The position numbers and the translations under genes are program-made. The notes below the pieces were generated by a model that searched no databases, had not been told where the DNA came from, and was given only the letters and a program-made list of their open reading frames with translations. This document shows, one piece after another, positions 31,627-42,283 of a DNA stretch of 64,000 bases. The first letter of the stretch is position 1. Every line of letters starts with the position of its first letter. The stretch covers positions 3,112,537 through 3,176,536 of the forward strand of contig OX243819.1 in NCBI GenBank assembly GCA_945859605.1, written 5' to 3'. The stretch comes from Lumbricus rubellus. Lineage: Eukaryota > Annelida > Clitellata > Crassiclitellata > Lumbricidae.

Positions 31627-32529
31627 ATGTCGTTTCTAAAGATAGATGACCCGGCGAAAAGAAATTTCATAGTCGAAGAGTTTCTGAAATCCAAGAAGAA
31701 TATTCAACAGAACTTTTTATCGGAGAGATTGGGAGATTCGGGGCTGCAACAAGAACTAACCAAGCTGTACAAGCCTATCGTCGATTCGCAATCCGCAATT
31801 TCCAAAGAGCAGAATGTCTTACTATCCGCCATCAAAGAAAACTCGATAGCTACTACAAACGCGCTACAAACGCTTCCCGCGTCGTTGAAGGTTCAATTTC
31901 CTCAGTATCCCTCGATAGAAGCGTATAGCGACGATCCGACCGAGGATATTAGAACTTTAGAATTAGGCGAAGTAGCTACCAAGTACCTTCATCAATACGC
32001 CTCCGATAGAAAAATTGTAGACACGACGTTCGGAATACGATCAAAAAATGGTCAATTCTACATCGGCGATTCTCCGATTTCTATTCAAGGAGACGATGTG
32101 ACGGTTGGAAATAAGACGTATAGCGGAACACCGGGGCTTTGGGAGTTGTTGACGATGAAACAGCCGAACGCGTCGATATACGATAATAATGATATAGTCG
32201 ATTACGGCGAGATTCTACTCGCGACGGATGCTATCAGACAGGCAAAAAATCCTAACAAACCCAAAGCATCTGCGAGCGCCAAATATCAGGGAATTATCAA
32301 GCTGATATGGGACAATAGGCCTCGTAATGTGGTGGGTAAAGGCGTGGGCGGTGTAATTGTTATTTCCGAAGATCCAAACGTGTTAGCGAAACAGCTAGAA
32401 CTACGATTTCAAAGCTTCAAAGCAGGTAATACCGGCGTGAGAAACGAGATCGTGGCGATGTGCGACGCGTTATTGAGGCAAGAAGTGCTGAGTAGAGATG
32501 CTTACAAAAATATAATGATGACATTGTAA
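31627..32529 (+). CDS. conserved Polinton protein of unknown role (about 300 aa)
   Basis: 300 codons with an element 2 homologue of 299. Conserved pieces: 'DPAKRNFIVEEFLKSKKNI', 'LYKPIVDSQSAISKEQN', 'YSGTPGLWELLTMKQPN' and the C-terminal 'FKAGNTGVRNEIV'. The N-terminal half is helical and probably coiled-coil; the 'GTPGLWELL' block is the signature of a family widespread in animal Polintons (I believe annotated DUF8207). Its place among virion genes suggests a structural or assembly function; no catalytic residues are evident. Confidence 0.75.
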   Translation: MSFLKIDDPAKRNFIVEEFLKSKKNIQQNFLSERLGDSGLQQELTKLYKPIVDSQSAISKEQNVLLSAIKENSIATTNALQTLPASLKVQFPQYPSIEAYSDDPTEDIRTLELGEVATKYLHQYASDRKIVDTTFGIRSKNGQFYIGDSPISIQGDDVTVGNKTYSGTPGLWELLTMKQPNASIYDNNDIVDYGEILLATDAIRQAKNPNKPKASASAKYQGIIKLIWDNRPRNVVGKGVGGVIVISEDPNVLAKQLELRFQSFKAGNTGVRNEIVAMCDALLRQEVLSRDAYKNIMMTL

Positions 32530-32541
32530 AATGCAGAAAAA

Positions 32542-33000
32542 ATGCAAGTCATTAATAGAAGGAGGTATAGAAAACAATACGTTATCGGAGGATCGGGAAT
32601 ATTCGATACAATTTCGGGATTTTTCAAACGACTAGTAACGTCGAACACCGCCAAACAATTAGCAACGACCGCTCTCAGCGCGAGTAAAGACGTGGCGAAA
32701 GAAATTGGGAAAAAGGCCATCGATGTTGGGAAAACAACCGCAATCGACGCCGGCAAACGATTAGTGGACAAAGCAGTGGCCAAACTGTTTACTCCTGCTC
32801 CTACTCCTCAGAAACAGGCTGTTACGCCAGAAACTAGACAAATTTTAGAGCGGCTGAGTGGCGTCGGGTCGAGCCCAAATATCCCGAATATCCCGAATAT
32901 TAATAATCTGATGATGGGGGAGGGCCTGAAGAAGAACGGCGTCATGTCGATACAAGATCTAGTACGCTCGCTGAACGGCGCCGGAATGAAGGTCGCGTAA
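32542..33000 (+). CDS. pVI-like membrane-lytic/minor capsid protein
   Basis: 152 codons. A basic start ('RRRYRKQYVIGG') is followed by the amphipathic segment 'GIFDTISGFFKRLVTS' and a Lys/Ala-rich helix. The N-terminal IGGS|G and the C-terminal LNGA|G fit the adenain rule (M/I/L)XGX|G, as adenovirus pVI is cut at both ends. The conserved tail 'SIQDLVRSLNGAGMKVA' is also in element 2 and would release a short peptide comparable to the pVI-derived protease cofactor. It sits just before the major capsid gene. Assignment is by layout and motif, not overall similarity. Confidence 0.62.
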   Translation: MQVINRRRYRKQYVIGGSGIFDTISGFFKRLVTSNTAKQLATTALSASKDVAKEIGKKAIDVGKTTAIDAGKRLVDKAVAKLFTPAPTPQKQAVTPETRQILERLSGVGSSPNIPNIPNINNLMMGEGLKKNGVMSIQDLVRSLNGAGMKVA

Positions 33001-33034
33001 AAAATATATTATCGCGTAGTAAAAAGTAGTAAAA

Positions 33035-34339
33035 ATGCAATCATCTGATATTCTGAGATTTACCGAACAACCATTGAGCGATGAAAGCGTCGAACGCTAC
33101 GAATGGTACGAGTATGAGCCGATATCGGGGGCGAATCTAAACACCTCCGGCGAGATTAGAATAAACATCGAACTTCAAGATCTATTTTGCCATCCATCAG
33201 AATCTTACCTGTTGTTCGAGGGTAGATTGATGAAGGCGACCAACCCCGGCACCTTCTACGTCAATGCCGATGAAGCAACTCTTACGAATAATGGGCTCAT
33301 GCATCTTTTCAGTCAAATTTCGTATTCCCTGTCGAATCAGGAAATTGAATCGTTATTTCACCCAGGCCAAGCAACGACGATGCTGGGATTACTCAAATAC
33401 CCGAATGATTTTCAACTAGCTCAAGGTCTGAATCAGTTGTGGTACAAGGACAGCGGGGCGACGGCTGATAGCGTGAATAATCTAGGTTTCGCCGTGAGAC
33501 AGTCGTATATAATTCAAAAACCAAATGCCAAAGGTACTTTTAGCTTTGTAGTTCCATTGAAGCATATTTTCGGATTTTGCGATGATTACGACAAGGTTGT
33601 TTTTGGTGTGAAACATACGCTAACTCTGGTTCGTAAAGCCGATGATGACGCAATTTTTAGATCAGCCGCCGCGGGCGCATTGGTCGCAGGGAAAGTGAGA
33701 GTAGATAAAATCTCGTGGTTCATGCCGCACGTTATTCCCGCGGATATGGAGAAGATGCAATTGTACAAAACTATCGAATCGAAAGCGTCGCTGCCAGTTG
33801 CGTACAGAGCCCGTCAATGCGATACCACCTCCGTCGCACAGTCGACTAATTTTAGCTGGAGACTTAGCGTCAAGACATTACCTGAGAAGCCTAGGTACAT
33901 CATCTTGGGTTTTCAAACCGACAAAAGCGGCGATCAAGAACAAAATCCATCAGTTTTCAATCATTGCGATCTGAAGAACATGTTCGTGATGATGAACCAG
34001 GACCGATATCCGGTTGTCGACTACAACCTATCATTTCCGAATCAACAATTCGCGCGGGCGTACCGAGCAGCAGCCGCGTTCAGTGAAAAATACTATGGAA
34101 TGGACGAACTAATGACGCAATGCAATATCACGCCCTCGGACTTCAAAGATCTGTTTCCGATTATGGTGTTTGACGTGAGCAAGCAATCCGAGCGTCTGAA
34201 GTCATCGGTGGTCGATATCCAGATCAAAGGCACGTTCAATACGGCGCCGCCAGCTAATACGGAAGCGTACGCAGTGGTGATTTCAGACAAGTTACTGAGG
34301 TTTCAATCGGACGGACAGAAAATGAGCGTGGTATATTGA
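33035..34339 (+). CDS. major capsid protein (double jelly-roll, hexon-like)
   Basis: 434 codons, the typical length of the Polinton PY/MCP family. The start 'MQSSDILRFTEQPLSDESVE' and the blocks 'GQATTMLGLLKYPNDFQLAQ', 'LKHIFGFCDDYDKV' and 'KISWFMPHVIPADMEKM' are shared with element 2. Trimers of this protein would form the icosahedral shell; Polinton MCPs are modelled as tandem jelly rolls. The frame is fully open here, whereas the element 2 gene is disrupted. It converges with the first fibre gene, 65 bases downstream. Confidence 0.9.
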   Translation: MQSSDILRFTEQPLSDESVERYEWYEYEPISGANLNTSGEIRINIELQDLFCHPSESYLLFEGRLMKATNPGTFYVNADEATLTNNGLMHLFSQISYSLSNQEIESLFHPGQATTMLGLLKYPNDFQLAQGLNQLWYKDSGATADSVNNLGFAVRQSYIIQKPNAKGTFSFVVPLKHIFGFCDDYDKVVFGVKHTLTLVRKADDDAIFRSAAAGALVAGKVRVDKISWFMPHVIPADMEKMQLYKTIESKASLPVAYRARQCDTTSVAQSTNFSWRLSVKTLPEKPRYIILGFQTDKSGDQEQNPSVFNHCDLKNMFVMMNQDRYPVVDYNLSFPNQQFARAYRAAAAFSEKYYGMDELMTQCNITPSDFKDLFPIMVFDVSKQSERLKSSVVDIQIKGTFNTAPPANTEAYAVVISDKLLRFQSDGQKMSVVY

Positions 34340-34404
34340 AGTTCATGATAGAACGGTCGCTGAAGTGTAGTACTCAAATTCAAAACTTGATTCGGTTTTG
34401 AATT

Positions 34405-35139
34405 CTAAGGTCGTAACCATGCCGCTGAAAATTCGCGAACAAAAATATTTACCGGATCAAACGAACTAATAAATATCTCGAGATAATCAGTATTAGTTAA
34501 TCGAACTAGGCTAGTGCCCGACACAAATTTTTTCGACCCGGCCTTACCCCCGCCGCCGACAATCAGCTCGTTCACGCCTCCACTTTTGTACAAGCCAACA
34601 GTTTCGTTATATTTACCACTACTGTCGCGTATTTCCAAACACGCCGCAACCATGTAACAGCCGGCTTTCCGAGGAAGGAAACGGTTCGAATTGACTAGAC
34701 AATTATCCGGATCGAATTTTACAGCTCCAAATGATACTTGCGTTATTGTGTTAGCGATGATAGCCTGAGCCGAGAGGGCGTAAACACTAAACGCCGGGCC
34801 AAATGCGACCTCAGCAGTGGGTGTAGGCGCTATCGAAGCAATTCGTTCGTCCACGTATTTTTTATTCGTCAAATGATTATCGTTTGACGGAACGCCCGTG
34901 TGATTCGTAATCAAATCTATAGCTTGTCCCCAACTTAGCGCTTCATCCATTCCCGCGTCCGGATTATTCGTTATTGGCAGGCCTTTGATGCAGTTGCCAT
35001 TCATATTTAGATTCCCAGTCGCCGGATTTGCCCCATCCAGCCTTAGAAAAGTACTGTTTACTTGGGACAGCGTAACGCCCCCTGCAATTATTCTTTGAGT
35101 AGATCCTGAATCTGTATGTCCAAATTTATCAACAGGCAT
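34405..35139 (-). CDS. fibre-like protein with C1q-like head (copy 1)
   Basis: 244 codons. The N-terminus 'MPVDKFGHTDSGSTQR' is invariant among all four fibre genes in the window. Then come phage-tail-fibre-like repeats ('LRLDGANPATGNLNMNG', 'HLTNKKYVDE'). The C-terminal 130 residues have C1q/TNF-type jelly-roll features ('FGPAFSVYALSAQAI', 'FLPRKAGCYMVAACLE', 'NIFVREFSAAWLRP'). A trimeric receptor-binding spike is inferred, the N-terminal anchor playing the part of the penton-binding tail of adenovirus fibre. Confidence 0.72.
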   Translation of the reverse strand: MPVDKFGHTDSGSTQRIIAGGVTLSQVNSTFLRLDGANPATGNLNMNGNCIKGLPITNNPDAGMDEALSWGQAIDLITNHTGVPSNDNHLTNKKYVDERIASIAPTPTAEVAFGPAFSVYALSAQAIIANTITQVSFGAVKFDPDNCLVNSNRFLPRKAGCYMVAACLEIRDSSGKYNETVGLYKSGGVNELIVGGGGKAGSKKFVSGTSLVRLTNTDYLEIFISSFDPVNIFVREFSAAWLRP

Positions 35140-35164
35140 TTTGAATATAATAATTTTTATTAAT

Positions 35165-35896
35165 TCAGGGTCGTAAGAATGCCGCCGAAAAGTCCCTACA
35201 CAAAATGTTCGTAGCGATGGATGAAAAGGCGTGTATGTTGACGTAATCGAACTCGTCTAGAAAAACTATGTTACTACCGATTGAATGGTTTTGCGAACCT
35301 TTCGTACTCCCTCCACCCGCAATTTGCATGTACGACGCCCCATTTTTATACAGGTGGACGGTGCCATACGCGGTATTACTATTGTTACAAAATTCTATGT
35401 ACGCCGAAACGATATAGTACCCGGCTTTACTAGGGAAGAAAGAAGTCGTTCCGATACCCTGTTCAATACCGTGTTTTGCGGTACCACATCTTATTACGTC
35501 AAAAGTAACTGCTGTGTGAGTTCTAGCGAGTATAGCCTGTTGAGTTGAACTGTAAGCGCTAACGGCGGGTCCTACTACTGCCGCCACTTTCGAAGTAAGT
35601 TGTTCATCGACGTATTTCTTATTCGTCAAATGATTACTGTCGGTCGGGACGTCGTCGTGATTCTGCAGTAAATCTATTACTTGCCCCCGACTCACAGCCT
35701 CATCTATTCCCGCTTCCAGAGTATTCGTTGTAGACAGACCTCTAATAGTATGACCACTCATATTTAGGCCGCCAGTCGCCGGGTTTGCTCCATCCAGCCT
35801 TAGAAAAGTACTGTTTACTTGACTTTCAGTAACTCCTCCAGCAATTACTCTCTGCGTAGATCCTGAATCTGTATGTCCAAATTTATCAACAGGCAT
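35165..35896 (-). CDS. fibre-like protein with C1q-like head (copy 2)
   Basis: 243 codons, a tandem paralogue of the previous gene with a 25-base gap. The anchor and repeat region are near-identical, while the head is clearly divergent ('GPAVSAYSSTQQAILA', 'FFPSKAGYYIVSAYIEFCNN', 'NILCRDFSAAFLRP'). Two fibres with different heads in one element would allow alternative attachment, as in adenoviruses with two fibres. An AT-rich tract precedes the ATG. Confidence 0.72.
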   Translation of the reverse strand: MPVDKFGHTDSGSTQRVIAGGVTESQVNSTFLRLDGANPATGGLNMSGHTIRGLSTTNTLEAGIDEAVSRGQVIDLLQNHDDVPTDSNHLTNKKYVDEQLTSKVAAVVGPAVSAYSSTQQAILARTHTAVTFDVIRCGTAKHGIEQGIGTTSFFPSKAGYYIVSAYIEFCNNSNTAYGTVHLYKNGASYMQIAGGGSTKGSQNHSIGSNIVFLDEFDYVNIHAFSSIATNILCRDFSAAFLRP

Positions 35897-35918
35897 TTTT
35901 TACATCTGAATATAATTT

Positions 35919-36353
35919 TTAATGCAGGCTGTTGATAACTTCTTGAAAATTCACCCCATCTTTACATGTTTTTTTCAGGACGTACAGGCACAAATGACCG
36001 CAAAACACTTCGTTGTCGGGCTGTACGCGTTCGCTATTGTAGTACACAGGACTCTGTAAATACTTCAGCAGTTCAGTAGGAGGGGGCAGGCCATAGCTGT
36101 CGAAATATATTTTATCCTTGCCGTTCTTTGAAAAAGCGACCCAATGTGTCCCGGATCCGTTCGAGTCATCTAGATTTAGAATGCCACACTCGTTCCGGTT
36201 AGGTTTCTTTGGGAGCTCATCTCGGACAAAAACACCCCTGAAGTTTGGAATATTTAGTTTATTCACGGTATCAATCAACTGGATGTTGGACAGCGGAGAA
36301 TTTGGTTGCACGATGCCTTCGACATTTATGTTTTTGTATGTTTCAAAGCTCAT
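35919..36353 (-). CDS. PRO: adenain-like cysteine protease
   Basis: 144 codons. The catalytic triad is readable: His in 'GSGTHWVAF', Asp in 'IYFDSYGLPPP', Cys in 'EVFCGHLCLYVLK', with the Gln-equivalent region before the Cys. This is the adenovirus/Polinton maturation protease (C5/Ulp1-like fold). Its likely substrates are the X-like and pVI-like proteins. Its start overlaps the end of the HNH gene by 11 bases. Confidence 0.92.
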   Translation of the reverse strand: MSFETYKNINVEGIVQPNSPLSNIQLIDTVNKLNIPNFRGVFVRDELPKKPNRNECGILNLDDSNGSGTHWVAFSKNGKDKIYFDSYGLPPPTELLKYLQSPVYYNSERVQPDNEVFCGHLCLYVLKKTCKDGVNFQEVINSLH

Positions 36354-37074
36354 TTTCTAAATGTTTCAAAAAGTGATGAGCTTTTACTTCCTGCATCAAA
36401 TATGACCAACGATCTATTTTGCTCGCTTTTTGCAAATTTTTCAGCGGTAGCAAAGGGCGTAAATTCACCCAATTCATGGCTCTATGGAGTTCTTCTTCAT
36501 CGAGTAAGTTGAACGAAGATAGGGGTAGAACATGGTCGATGTGCCAATAGGATCCGTAATTTTCCATGGTCATTTCTTCATCAAATTGAAACTGAATCCA
36601 TTTGGTGAATATTTCAAAGTCAATACCAACAAGTTGTCGTGTCGTTTGTGATTTCGATTTGCCTCTTAGTGCGTCGCCAAGCCTACAGCGCATATTTGTT
36701 AGTAATTTAAACTCCGGGTCATTCTGCCTTCGGGTTGTAATATACGCTTTTTGATATTTATTTCGAGCTTCTGCGTTGGCTAGATAATATTTATGTCTGC
36801 AATTTTTGCATTCATTCGCCTTTCCATCTTTTTGAAATCGATTGTCGTTGTATTCCGATATGTTCTGATTTACCTTACACCGACTGCAAACTTTTGTATC
36901 TTTTGTCTCCCTAATTTCCTGTCTTGCGTATTTGTATGCAAGCTCTTTCACTTTGGCATTTTTACAAACTTTGCAGCTCGGATAATACCCTCCCTTCTGT
37001 GAGTTATCTTTGTGAAATTCGTCCAAGCTTTTTTCTATTTTGCATTTAGAACACACTTTTTTTGCCGCATCCAT
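36343..37074 (-). CDS. HNH endonuclease with two zinc knuckles, element 1 only
   Basis: 243 codons. Two N-terminal zinc motifs of the type CxxC...CxxC ('VCSKCKIEKSLDEF' with 'CKVCK', and 'VCSRCKVN' with 'CKNCRHKY') precede a linker helix and a C-terminal HNH-like core 'YWHIDHVLPLSSFNL' and 'NWVNLRPLLPLKNLQKAS'. Such proteins occur in phages, giant viruses and some Polintons. It lies between protease and polymerase in element 1, a slot with only 16 bases in element 2, which suggests gain or loss of a mobile endonuclease. Role in recombination or homing is inferred. Confidence 0.8.
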   Translation of the reverse strand: MDAAKKVCSKCKIEKSLDEFHKDNSQKGGYYPSCKVCKNAKVKELAYKYARQEIRETKDTKVCSRCKVNQNISEYNDNRFQKDGKANECKNCRHKYYLANAEARNKYQKAYITTRRQNDPEFKLLTNMRCRLGDALRGKSKSQTTRQLVGIDFEIFTKWIQFQFDEEMTMENYGSYWHIDHVLPLSSFNLLDEEELHRAMNWVNLRPLLPLKNLQKASKIDRWSYLMQEVKAHHFLKHLENEL

Positions 37075-37090
37075 TTTATATTAGTGTAAA

Positions 37091-40000
37091 TTATTCTTTA
37101 TTTTGTTTAGTTTTCAGCGTGTAGTGCCCATAGGCTAGGGTATGGATCCCGTCGTCCATTATTACTCTTTTGTCGTCGTCGGCAGACAGAGCTATTTTAT
37201 TTACTTCTTCGGTGTAAATTTCATGGCGGTAGGATCGAATGACGTTCATCGCTCTCGACTGCTGTCTTTTCGTAAACACGCAGTCTTTGTAATCTGCGTG
37301 AGTGATTGATTTCTTGACGACGTTCTTTTTCACGCCTTTACATTTCTTGTAGTCTTCACCCGCCATTTTGTAAGAGTACAACTTGGATCGCAGACCGACA
37401 AATTCTTCAATCTGTTTTCCCGCGGCCTCGTCTTTGAACATACCAACCACTTTTTTATTTACACCCGTTTCTATACCCGACGGGTGATCGCTCGGATAGT
37501 CTGAAGTATCGAACATACTTTGGACGTCGGGGGAAATATCTTTGTAGAAGTCTTCCGTTTTAATTTCATACGCCAAAGAATCAGTATCGGTGAATAATAG
37601 CTTGGCCCTATCTCCGTACTTGACCTTGATGTAATTATAATGAAAATCATACATGAGCGTCTTACTAACGTCCAATATACACATCCCTAGATATATCGGC
37701 TTGTTGTAAAACAACTTGGTCTTTTTCATGTGAACGGCGATGAGGTTTTCGTCGAAAATCGTTCGTCTGTCGTAATTGGTTTTCGCGGCTAGCTTGATGG
37801 CTTCCTTCTCACCACTCACCAATCGTATGTCAACCCGATTCTCGATAGCTTCCATTGTTTTACCGAAAACGCTATTGTTCATCAGTTTGAAAAAGTCTTT
37901 CTCAAAATCGTTCGTAGCTTTCGTTCTCAGGCTGGTATTCAGATCGATATACCTTTTCAGCCAGGCACTTTCCACGAATTTTATTCCTCGATGTATTTTT
38001 ACGATTTTCAATCCGAGACTTTCATACAATTTTAAATTTTCGTAATGAACGACGTACTTTACTTTGTCATTCAAGTTTGGAATGAGTTTCGCCACATTTG
38101 ATCCCGCGGGTTTTACACTCTCAGGGGCTAGAGGATAATCATTGTGCAGGTCGTGCAATTCCTCTGGATATTCTAAGTCGACTTCTAACACACATCCCAC
38201 TCCATCTCGTTCGGTAATGTTTTTCCAATCATTCAATTCGTCATCGTTCATCCATTCAAACCCGTGAGTCGGTAGCGGCTTGCTCATCGCCCATCCGTAC
38301 AAGTTGTTCGCGTCCAAGTATGGAATGAATACTGAATGCTGGGTGGGATTGAAAGCTTCCCCCATGTACTCGTTGTTCGCTTTCGCGTATCGATGTGAAA
38401 TCATGCTGACGCCTCCTCGTATTCCCTGCCTGATCATCAGCAACATATCGTAGTCACTCAACAACTCCAACTCTACACCAGTCGTCTTCAACGCCGCATC
38501 CCATGCAAGTCCTGGGCTAGTGTAGTACCACGCGGGATCTAGGTTGTAGTGCTTCATACAGACGTCTCTGAAGTTTTCGAACACATCCGCTAATAATAGA
38601 ACATCCGATAAATTGTACAAGTCGTGATATTGGCGTAATGTTTTGCATTCAAATTTGTCCCATACCGTTTTCGCGTGCGCGTAATCTTTTCCACTAATAC
38701 CCGAATCGATTAGTTTTGAATAGAAGGCATGTTTCGGCGGCAATTCGGTTTCGTTTAATCTTTCAACACCGTCGACGTAATCATACGGGTAAACGCCTTT
38801 TCTGAGTAAAAGATCCAGCTTCTCACCTTCAAAAAATTTCCCTAAATTCTTGCACTGTTCTTTCTGAAGATTTTTCGATAACACGTCGAGACTCTGGGGC
38901 ATGAATCTAAGACTATCGATGAAACGTAATTCACGTTTGACTTCTCTCTCTTTTCCATCTGCATCTACAAACTTATCGACGACGACCTCTCTGCTGAATG
39001 AGATATACTTTTCTTCGTTGCAGGGAATGCATTTGATTTTCTCGCCGTGTTCACCTCGTAATTTCTTGATAAATAAATGGCTGTCATAACCAGTCAAATT
39101 GTGAAATACGACGGGGAAGAACTTGGGGACTTTGAATTTCAGATTACAAAGGTTGTGAGCGGCACCTCTAAATTTTCCAGTCAAATGACAGTGATCTCGT
39201 ACTCGTTTTTCATCGTCTATAAATTCTCCCCCGCATATATGGCAAACAGTAGCCGAGTCGAAAAGCTCCTGCTCTTTCTTTCCGAATATCATTTTCTTTG
39301 GGAATTTGAACTGGTTATATATTCGTTTCACATTTTCTTCGAGACTGTCTATGAATTTCTGAGCGACATCATCGTCTTCGTTTTCAGCTGTAAACCTCAC
39401 AGGCTCTTGAGAATAAACATCATCGTCGAAGCATTTCATGTGGTAACAAAACGAGCTGGGTGTATGTTTTTGATACTTGTTGGTGTAAGACGTGCTAGGA
39501 ACGGGCTGGCATGTGCCGATAGGTTTGATGAACGACTCAAAATCGGCAAAGTACACAAACGGTACGCGCATCTTTCTATAGTGATGTGTAAAACTTAGCA
39601 TAGTCCCAGGTTCCGGAAGTTCTATTCGTTGGGCGTCCTGCTGCGAACAGTACTCAGTATGTTTGCGAAGCGATTCTACCTTTCTAAAACCGATTAAACA
39701 TCTTCTGCAATAGTGCATTGAATTATGAGATTTTTCTGTTCGTAGTGCCAGCAATCTGTTGAAATTCCTGATCCAACAATAATGCTTCTTTTCTCCATCA
39801 GAAATGAGTAATAGATCTACACACCTATCATTCTCATGCTTTGATATATATAGTGGGAATACATTCACTTCTTTCTCGTAACCAAAAACATTAACACTAA
39901 TATTATTATTTCCCTCAAACTTACTCAGCACATTAGCATCCGCTGCTACTGGGAATTCGATACCAGACCAATTGAGTTCCTCAGACTGTCTAATTAATTC

Positions 40001-40475
40001 TTTCGTAATTCTTTCTGTATTTTTGTCGACTGGGTTTACAGCTCTCGTTACGCACCACTTGAAGCATTCATCGTCTTCGTTCTTCATATTAATAATAGCC
40101 TTTTTATTCGCTAAATAATCTGGAAGTGGAATATAAGAACTACCTTTCAATGGTTTATATGTCACTGTATCGATATCCAACTTCAAAACGGTTTTGAATC
40201 TCCAATTACTCCCCCGCATCTGAAAACTTGCCATGCTCTCCTTAATTTTATCCGCTGCGTTGGTATATATTTCCCTCACATCGGTTGCTTCTAAAATAAT
40301 ATCACTCTTTGATTTGAAATTAGGCTCAGCCGTTACTACTTCGCCGGTTTTCATATCTACTTTCTCCATTTCGCACATGAGATCGAATTGAACTTTTACC
40401 CCGCGATTTTTCCCTAGCAGCCTAACTACATGCGGTCTTACAGCCTTGAGAAAAGTTGCAACATCGATCCCGTTG
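37091..40475 (-). pseudogene. POLB: protein-primed family-B DNA polymerase, main part, cut by a transposon
   Basis: The frame is open to 40576, but its first 35 or so codons come from the inserted transposon; genuine POLB starts at the insertion boundary, 40475. Visible motifs: C2H2 finger ('HYCRRC...HTEYC'), exonuclease 'VYFADFESF', an endonuclease-VII-like zinc insert ('CHICGG...RDHCHLTGKFRG'), 'LLLADVFENF', polymerase A 'YLDANNLYGW', B 'LMNNSVFGKT' and C 'LFTDTDSLAYE'. It replicates the element by protein priming in the family. The N-terminal part lies at 42284-42768. Frames on both sides agree once the insert and one target copy are discounted, so the gene was intact when hit. Confidence 0.92.
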
Positions 40476-42283
40476 GCATATAGGCATTCCGTACCCGATT
40501 TCGTAGCATTGTCAGCCTTAAGCGCCTTTTCATTGGCCGATCTCATATTATGAATATTCATAACCAGTGACATCATTAAGCACGTTTTGTTTACAGACTT
40601 TGCGTTGGCGATATCAATAATCTTAGGCTACTATGTTTAATAACTCGCAGCCTTTGCGTCCATTAGGCCTAGTAGGCTATTATGGCAGTTACCTGCCATG
40701 ATTTAAAAAGTGCTTTAATAAATAGATAGCCTACACCAAACAGTTTTGCATAGCCTATAATGGGATAAAGCTGCGTTGCGTGATATATTATTGTGCGGAT
40801 ATGCTTTGTAATTAAACTGTTTTTAGCTTAATGTAGCCTATTGCAGGCTGTTCAGCTAGTATAGTTAAGATTTATGTATTCTGTAATCTGAGTTCCTGCA
40901 AACTGTTTCAACTGTAACCGATTGCGGTCTTTCAATCGGATTGTTGAATAGACGATAATTATTATTATACTGCCTCACCCAAACATTTAAACACCCGATT
41001 TTAGTTTAATATTTGTATTTAAAATGTAAGCAAATGGCAGGTAGGTCAAGCTGTAAATGTTGGGACTTCCCTATGTCTGAATCGTGACAAGTTGTCATGA
41101 TATTATTAGACTATAGCTTGCGGCCTGTCAACCGTATTATTGAAGAAGGATAATATTATTTATTGATGAGCAATGATAACAGAGTAACACTGATGTTTTT
41201 AGCAAATGCCTTTCTATTATGTGAAGCCACAAGGCTACTTGCATTCATATTAATGCTTTTATTGGTAGGCCTACCTAGGCTATTCAGAATTTAGCAGTAA
41301 CGTTCACTCTTACATGACTGTTTTAAGGAATTTTTAGAACTGCATAACGCCACCACCCTTCTTTCCTTTCCATCCTCCGTGGTAAATTACTTCCAATCGG
41401 AGGACAATGCCATTTTTTGCTAGTTTTTTTAACTGTACAGAAGTGTTTCTACAAATCTATATCTGTCAGGAAGTCATAACGTGGAATTAGAAGGTCTGTG
41501 AACTAGGCCTAATGTGGATGCAAAGGGTTCTGATTCATAATTCAAAATAATCAAATTTGAACAATTTGAATGCAGATAACCGTCACACATCTTTAAAAAG
41601 CGTATTTAGGCCTATATGCAATTGCGCATAGACTACACATAGGTTTAAATTTAGGATGATTTTCACTAGAACTGAGATTGACATGAATTACTGTACTTAA
41701 GCTCGAAATAATACTGGTTGTCGAACAGTAGGCATGGAAGATGAGACAGTTCACGAAAACTGAATAAACCTAGAGCATTTAAAGTTACAAATTGGAATGT
41801 GTAGGACACTAATTTCAACTGGTGCGAATTTAGGCAACTGAAATCTAGTAAAATCTAATGTAATGACTTCTGTAGCGCAGTTTTGATTTTTGGTATCGCA
41901 GGAGGCGGTTGATTCAACGAAGCAGACGCCTGATGCATCACATATAGGCCTATAGCTGTTGACCACAGCGTATTATTGAAGCGATGAGTTGGTGGATGAC
42001 ATATTCGCTGGCACGCACGTAACAACGCGTAACCTTTGCATTTTATTTTTGCTCTGATTAGAAGTCTACCTTCACACTTTCGATTACTTCACTATCGAAT
42101 GGAAACTCCTTATAACTTTAAGCGCACCGCAATCTGCCATTTTTCCAACAACAGCAGCGACAACAGCGCACGAGAAGGCACGAAACACGTCATTGGTTAT
42201 GAATATTCATAAGCTGGAACCGGCCAATGAAAAAGCGTTATGGCTTGCAATGATACCAAATCGGGTACGGAATGCCTATATGC
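40476..42283. mobile_element. MULE-like non-autonomous transposon inside POLB
   Basis: 1,808 bp with a perfect 9-bp duplication ATCCCGTTG at 40467-40475 and 42284-42292. Inverted repeats of about 96 bp start GCATATAGGCATTCCGTACC; later both have 'CATTGGCC' and 'TATGAATATTCATAACC'. A 9-bp duplication with long inverted repeats is typical of Mutator-like elements. The interior has no transposase and, unlike the rest of the Polinton, contains several TAGGCCTA words. Confidence 0.85.

Noticed and set aside
39077..39598. 173-codon + frame opposite POLB, and other long frames opposite POLB and MCP genes
   Set aside because: Antisense shadows of conserved genes; no domain and not conserved between elements.
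37091..40576. Taking the polymerase start at the first ATG (40576)
   Set aside because: The first 35 or so codons lie in the inverted repeat of the inserted transposon, and the same DNA is found inverted at 42188-42283.
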